64,000 nucleotides of DNA from positions 1-64,000 of the forward strand of contig NZ_FUWZ01000004.1 in the NCBI RefSeq assembly GCF_900167135.1, written 5' to 3'. The notes under the pieces were generated by a model that was not told the origin of the DNA, ran no database searches, and saw only the letters and a program-made list of their open reading frames with translations. Position numbers and translations under genes: made by a program. Source of the DNA: Chitinophaga eiseniae. Its GTDB lineage: Bacteria > Bacteroidota > Bacteroidia > Chitinophagales > Chitinophagaceae. Of the stretch, positions 27,605 to 35,689 are shown in pieces. Positions within the stretch are counted from its first letter, which is position 1, and each line of letters starts with the position of its first letter.

Positions 27605-28147
27605 TTAATTGCTGTTGAGGGTGAAATTGATGAGAAGCATATACAGAAAGAGAATGCCGGACAGCTTACTCCGAAGAATACGTAAGGCTTTGCCCATGTG
27701 TACTTCCACCGTTTTTACCGAAATATTAAGTTCTTTCGAAATTTCCTGGTAGGACTTCTTTTCAAACCTGCTTTTAAGGAATACTATCTTGCATTGCTCC
27801 GGGAGCTGATCGATTGTATGGAGGATCCGGTCATAATTTTCTTTGGAGATCAACTTATTCCCGGATTCATTTGAATATTGGATCTGTGACTGGTATTTTT
27901 CCATTATTTTCTGTCGACGCATAATATTGAGGCAGTGGTGCTGGATGGCGGTATACAGGTATGCTCGTACACCCTGTTCGGCTACAAGCAGGGTTCTTTT
28001 CTCCCAGATCTTCAGGAATACAGATTGTACCGCATCGCCGGCGGCTTCGTTGCTCTTGAGAAATGTATAAGCATACCTATGCAAATCCTTATAATAATTC
28101 TTAAAGCATAGCTCAACTAAACGATCGACAGCATGATCGTGCGTCAT
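27605..28147 (-). CDS. ECF RNA polymerase sigma factor
   Basis: A 180-residue sigma-70 family member of the ECF class. Region 2 is HRYAYTFLKSNEAAGDAVQSVFLKIWE and region 4 is LPEQCKIVFLKSRFEKKSYQEISKELNISVKTVEVHMGKALR. It heads the sigma/FecR/STN operon. Its promoter region carries the bipartite GTAAGGGTTTT/CAGTGTGTA motif, shared only with the methyltransferase gene as far as I can see, which suggests autoregulation plus at least one additional target. Confidence 0.92.
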   Translation of the reverse strand: MTHDHAVDRLVELCFKNYYKDLHRYAYTFLKSNEAAGDAVQSVFLKIWEKRTLLVAEQGVRAYLYTAIQHHCLNIMRRQKIMEKYQSQIQYSNESGNKLISKENYDRILHTIDQLPEQCKIVFLKSRFEKKSYQEISKELNISVKTVEVHMGKALRILRSKLSGILFLYMLLINFTLNSN

Positions 28148-28187
28148 AGATTTGTTTACAATGTTTGGTGATAGCTCTATTTACTAC

Positions 28188-28214
28188 TACACACTGTTAT
28201 TCGAAAACCCTTAC
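28188..28214 (-). promoter_or_regulatory. bipartite promoter-like motif upstream of the ECF sigma gene (copy 2)
   Basis: On the + strand it reads TACACACTG-N7-AAAACCCTTAC. Identity with copy 1 is 20 of 20 fixed bases with identical spacing. It ends 40 bp before the sigma start codon, against 39 bp in copy 1. The flanking and spacer bases differ, so this is not a simple duplication of the region. Confidence 0.65.
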
Positions 28215-28286
28215 TCAGGGGATTACTTTTTTCACCATCAGGGATACAGACTACGGTTGTAGGGTTATTTCCGGCTGATTTTATGA

Positions 28287-28312
28287 GGGCAATCCATCAG
28301 CATTGCCCTTTT
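28287..28312 (+). terminator. small hairpin with T-run ahead of the RiPP-like ORF
   Basis: GGGCAAT and ATTGCCC form a 7-bp stem with an 8-base loop, followed by TTTT on the + strand. No + gene is seen just upstream, so it may act as a leader element or attenuator for the small ORF that starts 22 bp later, or be fortuitous. Confidence 0.35.
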
Positions 28313-28333
28313 CATTTACGGTAGGGGTGTATT

Positions 28334-28489
28334 GTGAAGTTGGCTTTAAGGAAATTGATCATTGCAGAGATCAAGCTGCCCGGTAATGTAAAAGGCGGCA
28401 TGGGTTCGTTGACCTATGAAACCTGCAGCCGTTGCATCAGCATGTGTTTTCAGTATATTGAAACGTTATCCGGTTGTGAGGGTTGCTGA
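28334..28489 (+). CDS. candidate RiPP precursor peptide (Bacteroidota GG-leader/lanthipeptide type)
   Basis: A 51-codon ORF with GTG start and an AGGGG ribosome-binding sequence six bases upstream. The leader LALRKLIIAEIKL, ending NVKGG (GG at 21-22), fits the pattern LxLxKLxIAxL...KGG of Bacteroidota natural-product precursors such as class I lanthipeptide leaders. The putative 29-residue core is rich in Cys (31, 34, 38, 48, 51), Ser and Thr, with repeats C-x2-C, C-x3-C and C-x2-C at the end. No LanB/LanC, transporter or other modification gene adjoins it. Orphan precursors are known in this phylum, so it may be served in trans. A chance ORF is the alternative; the leader pattern makes that less likely. 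Confidence 0.6.
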   Translation: MKLALRKLIIAEIKLPGNVKGGMGSLTYETCSRCISMCFQYIETLSGCEGC

Positions 28490-28511
28490 GCTGGCAGCCG
28501 AGTGAAAATAA

Positions 28512-28549
28512 AAGCCGCTTACATCACGGGACGTAAGCGGCTTCCTGGT
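28512..28549. terminator. strong hairpin between the RiPP-like ORF and the lipoprotein gene
   Basis: Perfect 11-bp arms AAGCCGCTTAC / GTAAGCGGCTT with a 10-base loop. On the minus strand the stem is followed by TTATTTTC, suited to ending the lipoprotein gene 27 bp away; on the + strand GGTTTTATT follows a short gap, so it may also end the small ORF. Confidence 0.7.
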
Positions 28550-28575
28550 TTTATTCCTAATTGATTAAGGAACCT

Positions 28576-29496
28576 TTATTTGCTGTATTCATAGCCGGTA
28601 CTGCCTTTGCTGACGGTAGGCTTTTGGTTGCCGATATTATAAATCGTGCTGGTAAATGTTACTTTTACCGGCCGGCTGGCACTGTTATAAGCGTAGGTAT
28701 TCTTTTGTACGGTGACGATAGAATCCTGTTTGCTGTTGATGTTGACGTACTGGATTTTTTTTGTTTCCAGCGGATTCTGATCGCTGAATAGTTCATTCCC
28801 GGCGCCTTCCAGCAGGTAGCGCAGCAGGGGATGGGTGATATAGGTAGGATGCTGGTCGAAGCCGGCTACCAGCAGTTGGGAGATTACTTTGGAACCGTCG
28901 GTTACTGATTCCTTTCTGATGTTTTTTTGCTCATAGGCATAGGTGGTGACCAACTTCAGGTTGATGCCTCCGCCTGTTACGCTGTTAACGGCGATCAGAT
29001 TTCCGCTGGCGTCATAGGTGTATCGCTCATCTTCTTCCGGCTTGCCGGTTTCCTGGTCGTATCTGGTTTTTCGGGAGATATTGCCTTTAGCGTCCCATTC
29101 AAATTTTGTGCTGCCGGACAGGATAAACTTTCCGGTTGACAGGAAGTTGGGGGAGTAATTCAATACTTTTTGCAGTTTGCCGTTGGCGTCATAGATGACA
29201 GAGTCTTTTTCTATCAGCATACTACCGGCATACTGGGTAATAACGGCAGGTTGCAACCGCTTGTTGTAGCTGATCAGCTGAATAAGGCCATCAGTACCTC
29301 CCAAATTGATGCGGGTCAGCAGACCAGGGGCTGGAGCGGCGGCTGGAGTGGCAATAGGGTTGTTTTCATCTGTGCCATGACCAACGTCGGGAAGATAAGT
29401 CTTGTTACAGGCAGATCCGGCCAACAGCGTGATGCCCAGCAAGGCTACAGACAGTGCGGAATGATGAATGTTTCGCGTGGTTTTGCGATGTGTCAT
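28576..29496 (-). CDS. hypothetical lipoprotein with YD/RHS-like beta-hairpin repeats
   Basis: A 306-residue protein with an SPII signal (ALLGITLLAGSAC, C about residue 30) followed by a Pro/Ala linker. The rest consists of short repeated beta-hairpins with YD-like signatures: KDSVIYDANGKLQKV, KFEWDAKGNISRKTRYD, RYTYDASGNLIAV. These are typical of cell-surface lipoproteins of Bacteroidota with RHS-like texture. No catalytic motif is seen. It is monocistronic, with a terminator just behind the stop codon. Confidence 0.75.
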   Translation of the reverse strand: MTHRKTTRNIHHSALSVALLGITLLAGSACNKTYLPDVGHGTDENNPIATPAAAPAPGLLTRINLGGTDGLIQLISYNKRLQPAVITQYAGSMLIEKDSVIYDANGKLQKVLNYSPNFLSTGKFILSGSTKFEWDAKGNISRKTRYDQETGKPEEDERYTYDASGNLIAVNSVTGGGINLKLVTTYAYEQKNIRKESVTDGSKVISQLLVAGFDQHPTYITHPLLRYLLEGAGNELFSDQNPLETKKIQYVNINSKQDSIVTVQKNTYAYNSASRPVKVTFTSTIYNIGNQKPTVSKGSTGYEYSK

Positions 29497-29786
29497 AAAA
29501 TTACAGTTTAGGTTTTTACTTAGACAAATGGTTTGTTATATGACAAGGATGTCGGGCATAGTATGCAACAGAAGGCGCTGTCCTCCCGCTGTTGGCTACT
29601 GGTTTCCGGTTTACTGGTGCAAAGAAAATGAGAATACCTACCCGGCTATATGAATTTTGATCATCCTACCGGAATTGCTGACTAATGTGCAGAAATCCTG
29701 TATGATCTGCATTAAAAGCGCGTTATGTGTCTTTAAAACCGCGCTTGGTTTGGTTTATTTTTGCTTTTTTGCAGTAAAATTGACCG

Positions 29787-30839
29787 ATGCCCAAGCCGTT
29801 CTTTTTGATGAAATCCTGGCCCGTCATTCTCACCATCTGGGTAATGGATGTGGTACTTACCTTTATGCAGGTGCACATGCAGGGGCTGCCTTATCTGGAA
29901 GCCTTCTGGCTGGCGGTGGTGGAGTCCATTCCCGGGGCGCTCTGTGCGTTTCTGTTCTGTTACTGGCTGCTCCCGGTCTTCATGAAGCGCCGGAAAATGC
30001 TCCTGTTTGCCTTGCTGGCGGTGGTGATCTGTTTTGTCGCCAGCCTGATCACGGTGTCTTTAAGTTTACCGATGTTATGTAACAGTGCCGGCAAGGTAAT
30101 GGCGGCTCCTCAAACCTGTGGCCTGCAAACCGTGTTCCCCGGCCACTTCATCGCGATGCTTTTTACCAGCGGTACCATTTGCGGTATCCGCTTTTACCAG
30201 GAGTATGTCAGGACCCTGATCGATCACGAACGGCTTCATACCACTCACCTGGAAGCGGAAATGAGGCTGTTGCGGGACCAGCTGAATCCTCATTTTATGT
30301 TTAATATGATGAACAGCATCCATGTACTGATAGAAAGGGATGCCGGCCAGGCCGCAGACATGGTGCTGGAATTCTCCGATATGTTGAGATATCAGCTCCA
30401 CGACGCTTCCAAGCCTGCTATACCATTGCAACAGGAAGTGGCTTACCTGCAGAACTATGTGAATGTGGAAAATAAGCGGCGGTGCAACGAACTGAAAGTA
30501 ACCTGCAACTGGGAAACACAGCTGCCGCCTTATTATATCTCACCCTTGATCCTGGCGCCCTTTGTAGAAAATGCTTTTAAACATGTTTCCCAGTTTGCGG
30601 ACCAGGATAATTTTATAGGAATAGACCTTTTCCTGGAAGAGGAGACCCTGTTTTTTATTGTTAAAAACAGTAAAGAGCCGGTAGATACTACAGAGGAGAC
30701 CCGTCCCAGGGGGATCGGGTTGGCTAACGTGCGGAAAAGACTGGCCCTTTTATACCCGGACCAGCACTTTCTGTCAATAGAAGAGACGGCAGACCAGTTT
30801 GTTGCTTATCTCGAAATAAAAACCGATGTTCTCAGATAA
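29787..30839 (+). CDS. LytS-like membrane sensor histidine kinase (second system)
   Basis: A 350-residue His_kinase family sensor. Four likely membrane segments lie in the first ~145 residues (WPVILTIWVMDVVLTFM, ALCAFLFCYWLLPVF, MLLFALLAVVICFVASLITV, FIAMLFTSGTICGIRF). Then comes LNPHFMFNMMNS with H169 as phospho-acceptor, FSDMLRYQLHD and the ATPase parts PLILAPFVENAFKHV and GIGLANVRKRL. It shares overall plan with the kinase at 21.6 kb but not its close sequence. The regulator gene follows 10 bp after the stop. Confidence 0.9.
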   Translation: MPKPFFLMKSWPVILTIWVMDVVLTFMQVHMQGLPYLEAFWLAVVESIPGALCAFLFCYWLLPVFMKRRKMLLFALLAVVICFVASLITVSLSLPMLCNSAGKVMAAPQTCGLQTVFPGHFIAMLFTSGTICGIRFYQEYVRTLIDHERLHTTHLEAEMRLLRDQLNPHFMFNMMNSIHVLIERDAGQAADMVLEFSDMLRYQLHDASKPAIPLQQEVAYLQNYVNVENKRRCNELKVTCNWETQLPPYYISPLILAPFVENAFKHVSQFADQDNFIGIDLFLEEETLFFIVKNSKEPVDTTEETRPRGIGLANVRKRLALLYPDQHFLSIEETADQFVAYLEIKTDVLR

Positions 30840-30849
30840 AAACAGCCGT

Positions 30850-31569
30850 ATGGAAATTAAATGTATCATCGTGGATGATGAAGCACTGGCCAGGGAAGGA
30901 TTAAAAAATTATATCGGTACGTTTGATTGCCTGTCGCTGGTCGCTACCTGCAATAATGTGGCGTCGGCCCGGAAAACGCTGGAGGCAACGCCCGTGGACC
31001 TGATGTTTCTCGATATTAATATGCCTAAGGTGAGCGGGCTCCATTTGCTGGAAACATTGTCAGACCCCCCGATGACGGTGCTGGTGACCGCCTACCCGGA
31101 CTACGCGCTGGATGGCTTCCGGCTCAATGTACTGGACTATCTGCTAAAACCGCTCTCCCTGCAGCGATTTACCCAATCGGTGCTCAAAGCGCAGGATTAT
31201 TTTGGTCTGCGTCAGCAGCCGGCAGCTGTTGCCAATCCCCCCGTAAAAGATTACATCTTCGTAAAACATAAACAGGTATACGAAAAGGTGATGCTGGCCG
31301 ACATCCTTTTCGTGGAAAGCATGCAAAATTATGTGCTTATCCAGACCATCCATACAAAGATTATAGCTTACCTGACGTTTAAAAACGTAGAGCAACAGCT
31401 GCCGGCAGATAGTTTCCTCCGGATACACAAATCCTATATCGTTAACCTCCACCAGGTGAATAAGCTGGACAGCAATATGGTACAGGCCGGGGGGCATACG
31501 CTGCCGGTGAGCCGCAGCCAGCGCGAATTGCTGATGCAGGTGGTTAACAGGCGATTGCTGAGTAAGTAG
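30850..31569 (+). CDS. LytTR-type response regulator (second system)
   Basis: The receiver domain (KCIIVDDEALAREG, D55 in FLDINMPK, the T of VTAYP, K in DYLLKPLS) is followed by a LytTR domain (IFVKHKQVYEKV, ILFVESMQNYVLIQ, FLRIHKSYIVNL). I prefer MEIKC as the start: it places the first strand directly at the N-terminus, and the upstream alternative overlaps the kinase gene. It pairs with the preceding kinase; targets are not evident from nearby repeats. Confidence 0.9.
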   Translation: MEIKCIIVDDEALAREGLKNYIGTFDCLSLVATCNNVASARKTLEATPVDLMFLDINMPKVSGLHLLETLSDPPMTVLVTAYPDYALDGFRLNVLDYLLKPLSLQRFTQSVLKAQDYFGLRQQPAAVANPPVKDYIFVKHKQVYEKVMLADILFVESMQNYVLIQTIHTKIIAYLTFKNVEQQLPADSFLRIHKSYIVNLHQVNKLDSNMVQAGGHTLPVSRSQRELLMQVVNRRLLSK

Positions 31570-31638
31570 TATGTTGAAAAATTGAGTACCCTTTTAACGG
31601 ATCATACTCTTAAAGTTAGCATAGCAGGAACAATTTTT

Positions 31639-32133
31639 ATGAATAAGTTATTGATTGTATTAGGAGCGCCCAATGATCATATGGGTAATTTATCGCAGAT
31701 CGCGAAGGACAGGTTGACTTGCGCCTATCATTTTTACAGTGCTAACAATGATTTTAAAATCATTTGTACCGGGGGCTTTGGACAGCATTTTAATACGACC
31801 GACCAACCGCATTATGACTATGCTAAAAGGTACCTTACCGACAGGAACGTTCCGACGGAGGCATTTTTGGGTTGTCCGCCATCATCCAATACCATCGAAG
31901 ACTTCCGGATGACGAGGGACCAGGTACTGGAAGGGCAGCCTGACATATTGGTGGTGATCACTTCCGACTTTCATCTTCCAAGGGCCAGGTTTTTGTATCA
32001 CAGCATTATTGGTTACCCGCGGGTGGTTTTTATCCCGGCGCCGTCTACTTTGCCCGATGAGCAACTTTCAGGTTTGCTGGCGCATGAAGCGCGGGCGCTG
32101 CAAAAATTACAGGAAAGCGATGGTATCAAATAA
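31639..32133 (+). CDS. YdcF/DUF218-type protein
   Basis: A ~164-residue alpha/beta protein of the DUF218 (YdcF, SanA, ElyC-like) fold: LLIVLGAPND at the N-terminus, YHFYSANNDFKIICTGGFG, CPPSSNTIEDFRMTRD (conserved S-x-N-T-x-E/D pattern) and VVITSDFHLPRARFLYH. These match the family's nucleotide- or substrate-binding loops. I start at MNKLLIV rather than 57 bp earlier, since the extra residues lie outside the fold and the family usually begins at this strand. Members act in envelope metabolism; the specific role here is unknown. Confidence 0.75.
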   Translation: MNKLLIVLGAPNDHMGNLSQIAKDRLTCAYHFYSANNDFKIICTGGFGQHFNTTDQPHYDYAKRYLTDRNVPTEAFLGCPPSSNTIEDFRMTRDQVLEGQPDILVVITSDFHLPRARFLYHSIIGYPRVVFIPAPSTLPDEQLSGLLAHEARALQKLQESDGIK

Positions 32134-32311
32134 TCCTGTAATTCTTTCCTTATGTAAAAGCCGTGGTCCTGTTGGCGGCATGGGTTAATATTGTATCAGA
32201 AATAAGCAAACTATGTGTTGTTATCTGAAGCTGTCTTTTTGTATATTTAAAGGAGGCTGTTTCTTACTGATGTACAGCTATTTTAATCCACGTTAAATAA
32301 AGTCAACTTCT

Positions 32312-33544
32312 ATGACTAATGGTAAAATCAACAAAAGTGCGCTGTTTGCCGGTAGTTGTTTTGCGCTGATCACTACCGCTTTTACATTCTCCATCCGGGC
32401 GGGCATTTTGCCGCAACTTGCTGCGCAGTTTAATCTTACCGGGGAACAATTGGGGTTTATTAATCTGATGTTTTTTCTGGGGTTTCCTGTCTCCATGATC
32501 ATTGGCGGTTTGGTATATCATTCTTTCGGCCCGAAGAGAATTATGCAGGTAGCTTTCGTGACCCATACTATTGGTATTTTGATGACCATATTTTCCGGAG
32601 GCTATGTAAGTCTCCTGGCGTCCACGCTTTTTATCGGCTTTGGCAACGGCTGCACAGAAGCAGCCTGTAACCCTTTGATCGCAGATGCTTTTGCTGGTCG
32701 CGATATGAATAAGATGTTGAACAGGTTTCACATGTGGTTTCCCGGCGGAATTGTAATAGGCTCGCTGATTTCGAAATTGATGACTGATCTCCATTTGGGA
32801 TGGCAGGCGCAGATGTGGGTGACTATGGTCCCTACTATCCTTTATGCTGTGATGTTTTACGGGAAAACTTTCGTGGTAAGTGAAGAAGCGGCTACAAGTT
32901 CTCTTTCCCGGCATTTTGCTGCGATGTTAAGCCCGCTCTATATATTCCTGTTTATTTGTATGGCCTTTACAGCCATTACCGAGTTTGGCCCCAACCAATG
33001 GGTAAGTGTTATTATGAGTAACAGCGGCGCCAGTCCTATGCTGATCCTCGCGCTCACCACCGGATTGATGGCGGTAGGCAGATTTTTTGCAGGCCCGGTA
33101 GTGCGCCTGTTGGGGCAAACGGGGGTGCTTTTAACATCCGCTATTTTAGCTACCATTGGTATTTATATGTTCAGTACGGTAACCGGGCCGCTCGCTTATG
33201 TAGCTACGGTGATATTTGCCCTGGGAGTATGTTACTTCTGGCCGGTGATGGTAGGCACCGTGGCGCAGCGGGTGCCTGAAAGCGGCGCCCTGGGCATGTC
33301 CATTATTGGCGGGATAGGGATGTTCTCTACGGCCATCTTTCAGCCATTCATTGGTAGCTGGATCGATTCAGCAAGGACGGAGAAAGCTGCAGCCGGACTT
33401 ACCGGTGGAGCGCTGGAGCTGGCGGCCGGACAGGCCACACTGGTGAATATGATCGCTTTTCCGTCGATACTGATCGTTTTGTTTACCATTTTATTCTTCT
33501 GGCAACGAAAAGCGACCTTTGCTCCGGCAGCAGCCGGGCATTGA
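32312..33544 (+). CDS. MFS transporter
   Basis: A 410-residue membrane protein with about 12 hydrophobic segments. The first loop after helix 2 (HSFGPKRIM) matches the MFS loop G-x-x-x-D/P-R/K motif loosely. Acidic and His residues are sparse in the helices, and FGNGCTEAACNPLIADAF in helix 4 is similar to the sugar/fucose permease branch. Substrate cannot be assigned. It is monocistronic, preceded by a 178-bp gap, and converges on the lyase-like lipoprotein gene. Confidence 0.85.
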   Translation: MTNGKINKSALFAGSCFALITTAFTFSIRAGILPQLAAQFNLTGEQLGFINLMFFLGFPVSMIIGGLVYHSFGPKRIMQVAFVTHTIGILMTIFSGGYVSLLASTLFIGFGNGCTEAACNPLIADAFAGRDMNKMLNRFHMWFPGGIVIGSLISKLMTDLHLGWQAQMWVTMVPTILYAVMFYGKTFVVSEEAATSSLSRHFAAMLSPLYIFLFICMAFTAITEFGPNQWVSVIMSNSGASPMLILALTTGLMAVGRFFAGPVVRLLGQTGVLLTSAILATIGIYMFSTVTGPLAYVATVIFALGVCYFWPVMVGTVAQRVPESGALGMSIIGGIGMFSTAIFQPFIGSWIDSARTEKAAAGLTGGALELAAGQATLVNMIAFPSILIVLFTILFFWQRKATFAPAAAGH

Positions 33545-33600
33545 CAGGGAGGTAATACCTTAAAAGCGCACGACGCTTTATTTTATCATAACGCATTTTT

Positions 33601-34440
33601 TTATAACGCAATAATCCTGATGTTATCATGGTAGGCTATACGTGTGGCAACAGACCCGTTGGCCGTAGATTGGTCTGCGCGATACAATCCCCATTTGATA
33701 TAACCATAGGCGCTGCCCGAGCTATAGGTGGACTCATTGGAATATTGGGCTTTCAATGTATAGCTACCGCCTGGCAGGCAGGTATATACGCTATAGGTAC
33801 CTGTACCATTATTGGACCATAATACATCTACCCGGAAATCTATCCATTGGTTAATATAGCTTGTGTAATCGGCCACCAGGTTGTCCTGGGCTGATGTGCC
33901 GTGTCTGAAGACGATCGCGTTCCTTTTGGCGGCAATGAAAAAGGACGGTCCGCTGCTGGTAGGCTTCGCCTGGAAAAGGATCTCGGCATCCGCCGGCATA
34001 GTAGTGTTCCAGGTGGTCCAGTCTTTTAACAGCACACTGAATTCGTATCGTCTGGCATCGCCTGGCTGGTACCGTGCATTGGCAATGCTCAGGGCATCAC
34101 TTTCACTTCTGGGCTGACCGGCTGAAGCATAGGCGGTATCATCCAGTATAACCTTATGTGCTATGCCGTAGTTACCCGTGCTGCCAGGCGAGATCATGTA
34201 AGCGGCATCGGGCGCGGTGGCGGCAGTCGTGCCGAGACCTGTGATACCTGAATTAAGTGTGCCGGATTCATACGTAACGTTTAGCAAGGTGTCGCCGGTA
34301 GCCAGGAATTTTAACGTTGACCCGTCATTTGTTTGCGGAGTTGCCGCGATGGGCCGCTGCGGCTGTTTTTGACAGGATGTCAGCAAGGTAAGGCACACCA
34401 TTACCTCAAGGGCTGTACCAAACAAAAGGGTTCTTTTCAT
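33601..34440 (-). CDS. lipoprotein with heparin-lyase-I-like (PF14099-type) jelly-roll domain
   Basis: A 279-residue protein with lipobox LLTSC (C about 23). The mature part has features of the polysaccharide-lyase/heparin lyase I fold: PRSESDALSIANARYQPGD, RRYEFSVLLKDWTTWN, ILFQAKP, SYINQWIDFRVDVLWS and GYIKWGLYRAD. Catalytic residues of true lyases are not confidently visible, so it may be a carbohydrate-binding relative. Surface location is expected. A small gene of unknown function lies 27 bp upstream on the same strand. Confidence 0.7.
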   Translation of the reverse strand: MKRTLLFGTALEVMVCLTLLTSCQKQPQRPIAATPQTNDGSTLKFLATGDTLLNVTYESGTLNSGITGLGTTAATAPDAAYMISPGSTGNYGIAHKVILDDTAYASAGQPRSESDALSIANARYQPGDARRYEFSVLLKDWTTWNTTMPADAEILFQAKPTSSGPSFFIAAKRNAIVFRHGTSAQDNLVADYTSYINQWIDFRVDVLWSNNGTGTYSVYTCLPGGSYTLKAQYSNESTYSSGSAYGYIKWGLYRADQSTANGSVATRIAYHDNIRIIAL

Positions 34441-34467
34441 AGCGATTACATTTAGTTAGTAGTTTGT

Positions 34468-34710
34468 TTACCAAACCTTCATATCGGGAGTGCACCATCC
34501 TGTAACCATGTCAAGGATGTCATCGATGCAGTCCTGTACACTGTCGTTGTCCTGGTGGTCTTGTTTCAGCTGCGCTAAAATTTGTTGCGCTATTTCCTGT
34601 TGCCCGCCGGCCTCTTTATAGGCCATTAAAACGTCTCTCACTTCGGTGGTGAAGCAGCTTTTTTGTATAATATGCTGTTGTAGCGTTTCCAGTAGTTTTT
34701 CAGCTGTCAT
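34468..34710 (-). CDS. small acidic helical protein of unknown function
   Basis: An 80-residue protein, mainly helical and acidic (AEKLLETLQQHI, VRDVLMAYKEAGGQQEIAQQ, DSVQDCIDDILDMVTGW). It has a codon pattern like the neighbours, an ATG start and no overlap with other genes, so I take it as real. I do not recognise the family. It could be co-transcribed with the lyase-like lipoprotein. Confidence 0.55.
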   Translation of the reverse strand: MTAEKLLETLQQHIIQKSCFTTEVRDVLMAYKEAGGQQEIAQQILAQLKQDHQDNDSVQDCIDDILDMVTGWCTPDMKVW

Positions 34711-34792
34711 GAGTAGGAGATATGGGTGTGATTACTGCTAAAATAAGGGAAAGTCCCGCATGTTGCAAACGCTATTATGGGCCGGGCTCATT

Positions 34793-35554
34793 TCACCATC
34801 CTGTTGCAAACAGTCTTCTGGCGCCTTTTATGCCGCAATGCTGGTACTGATGATAGGCCTGTGCCACCCGTTCGTGGATGACGGCAGGCTTTTCCCGTTG
34901 CAACCATCCGTTGATGACCGGTACGAGGGTATATGCTTCGGGCGACATCAGGTGGGTAGTCCAGATAAGCGGTTGTGCCCCGGTTTTACGGACACTTTCA
35001 GCAAAGTAGGGTTTGCTGGCGCAGGCGAAAATAGCGACGTCCCGCTGCTGGTTGTCACTTTTGACGGGTGTGGCAGGAAGGCTAAAATCCATTAGTCCGT
35101 TATGGCCTACAAACACGATCAGCCCTGCATTGCCACCGGCACGGATGGTGGCGGTATCCACGCTGAGCTGTACTTTTTTCTGCCCGGCTGCATAATGCAG
35201 GAAATCCGTAATCGTTTCTTTCATTTTAGCGCCGTCATAGGCGTCGGCAATCAGGTAGGTGTTGGTTTTCCGGTGTTTTAGAATGATGCGTTCGTATATG
35301 TTGCCGCCGGGATGTGGTACCTGTTTGATCAACTGCCAGTCGGGTTGTTTTTTCAGAAAGGTTTTAACGCCATATCCGCAGCCCCAGTACAGGTTGTTGG
35401 CGGGGTCCTGTCCGTTCCCGATCTTCGGCGGCACTTTTACAATGCCCTGGTACTTGTTGTCACAGAGGGCTACCAGTACGTGGATAGAGGCTGGCTGGCT
35501 GTAGGTTTTGATACCTGAAAGCAACAGACTTAAAAGCAGGGTTAATCTGAACAT
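34793..35554 (-). CDS. secreted protein with possible caspase-like (clan CD) fold
   Basis: I start at MFRLTLLLSLLLSG, which gives a clean signal peptide (cleavage after TYSQ); an in-frame Met 42 bp upstream would mask it. The mature ~230 residues show alternating strands and helices: IHVLVALCDN, TYLIADAYDGAKMKET, GLIVFVGHNGLMDF, VAIFACASKPYF and PLIWTTHLMSPEAYT. A His after one strand (VGHNG) and a Cys after the next (FACAS) match the dyad placement of clan CD peptidases (caspase, CHAT, gingipain). I do not recognise the family by name, and protease activity is inference. Confidence 0.6.
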   Translation of the reverse strand: MFRLTLLLSLLLSGIKTYSQPASIHVLVALCDNKYQGIVKVPPKIGNGQDPANNLYWGCGYGVKTFLKKQPDWQLIKQVPHPGGNIYERIILKHRKTNTYLIADAYDGAKMKETITDFLHYAAGQKKVQLSVDTATIRAGGNAGLIVFVGHNGLMDFSLPATPVKSDNQQRDVAIFACASKPYFAESVRKTGAQPLIWTTHLMSPEAYTLVPVINGWLQREKPAVIHERVAQAYHQYQHCGIKGARRLFATGW

Positions 35555-35662
35555 GGCGATTTTTCTGTGTAAGATGCAGGAAGTGTTTAATTCCATAACG
35601 TCGCCGATACTTTCATGCTACAGGTATCAATAACTGGTGCGAAAGAGCATACCGGAATTACA

Positions 35663-35689
35663 GCGCCTTTTTCATTACAAAAAAGGCGC
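35663..35689 (-). terminator. hairpin enclosing the stop codon of the DUF2461 gene
   Basis: GCGCCTTTTT and AAAAAGGCGC form a 10-bp stem whose loop contains the TAA stop of the DUF2461 gene. No clear T-run follows on the minus strand beyond the stem, so terminator function is uncertain. Confidence 0.4.

Noticed and set aside
29657..30082. 141-codon + frame overlapping the second sensor kinase gene
   Set aside because: Out-of-frame reading of the kinase gene, which has complete family motifs.
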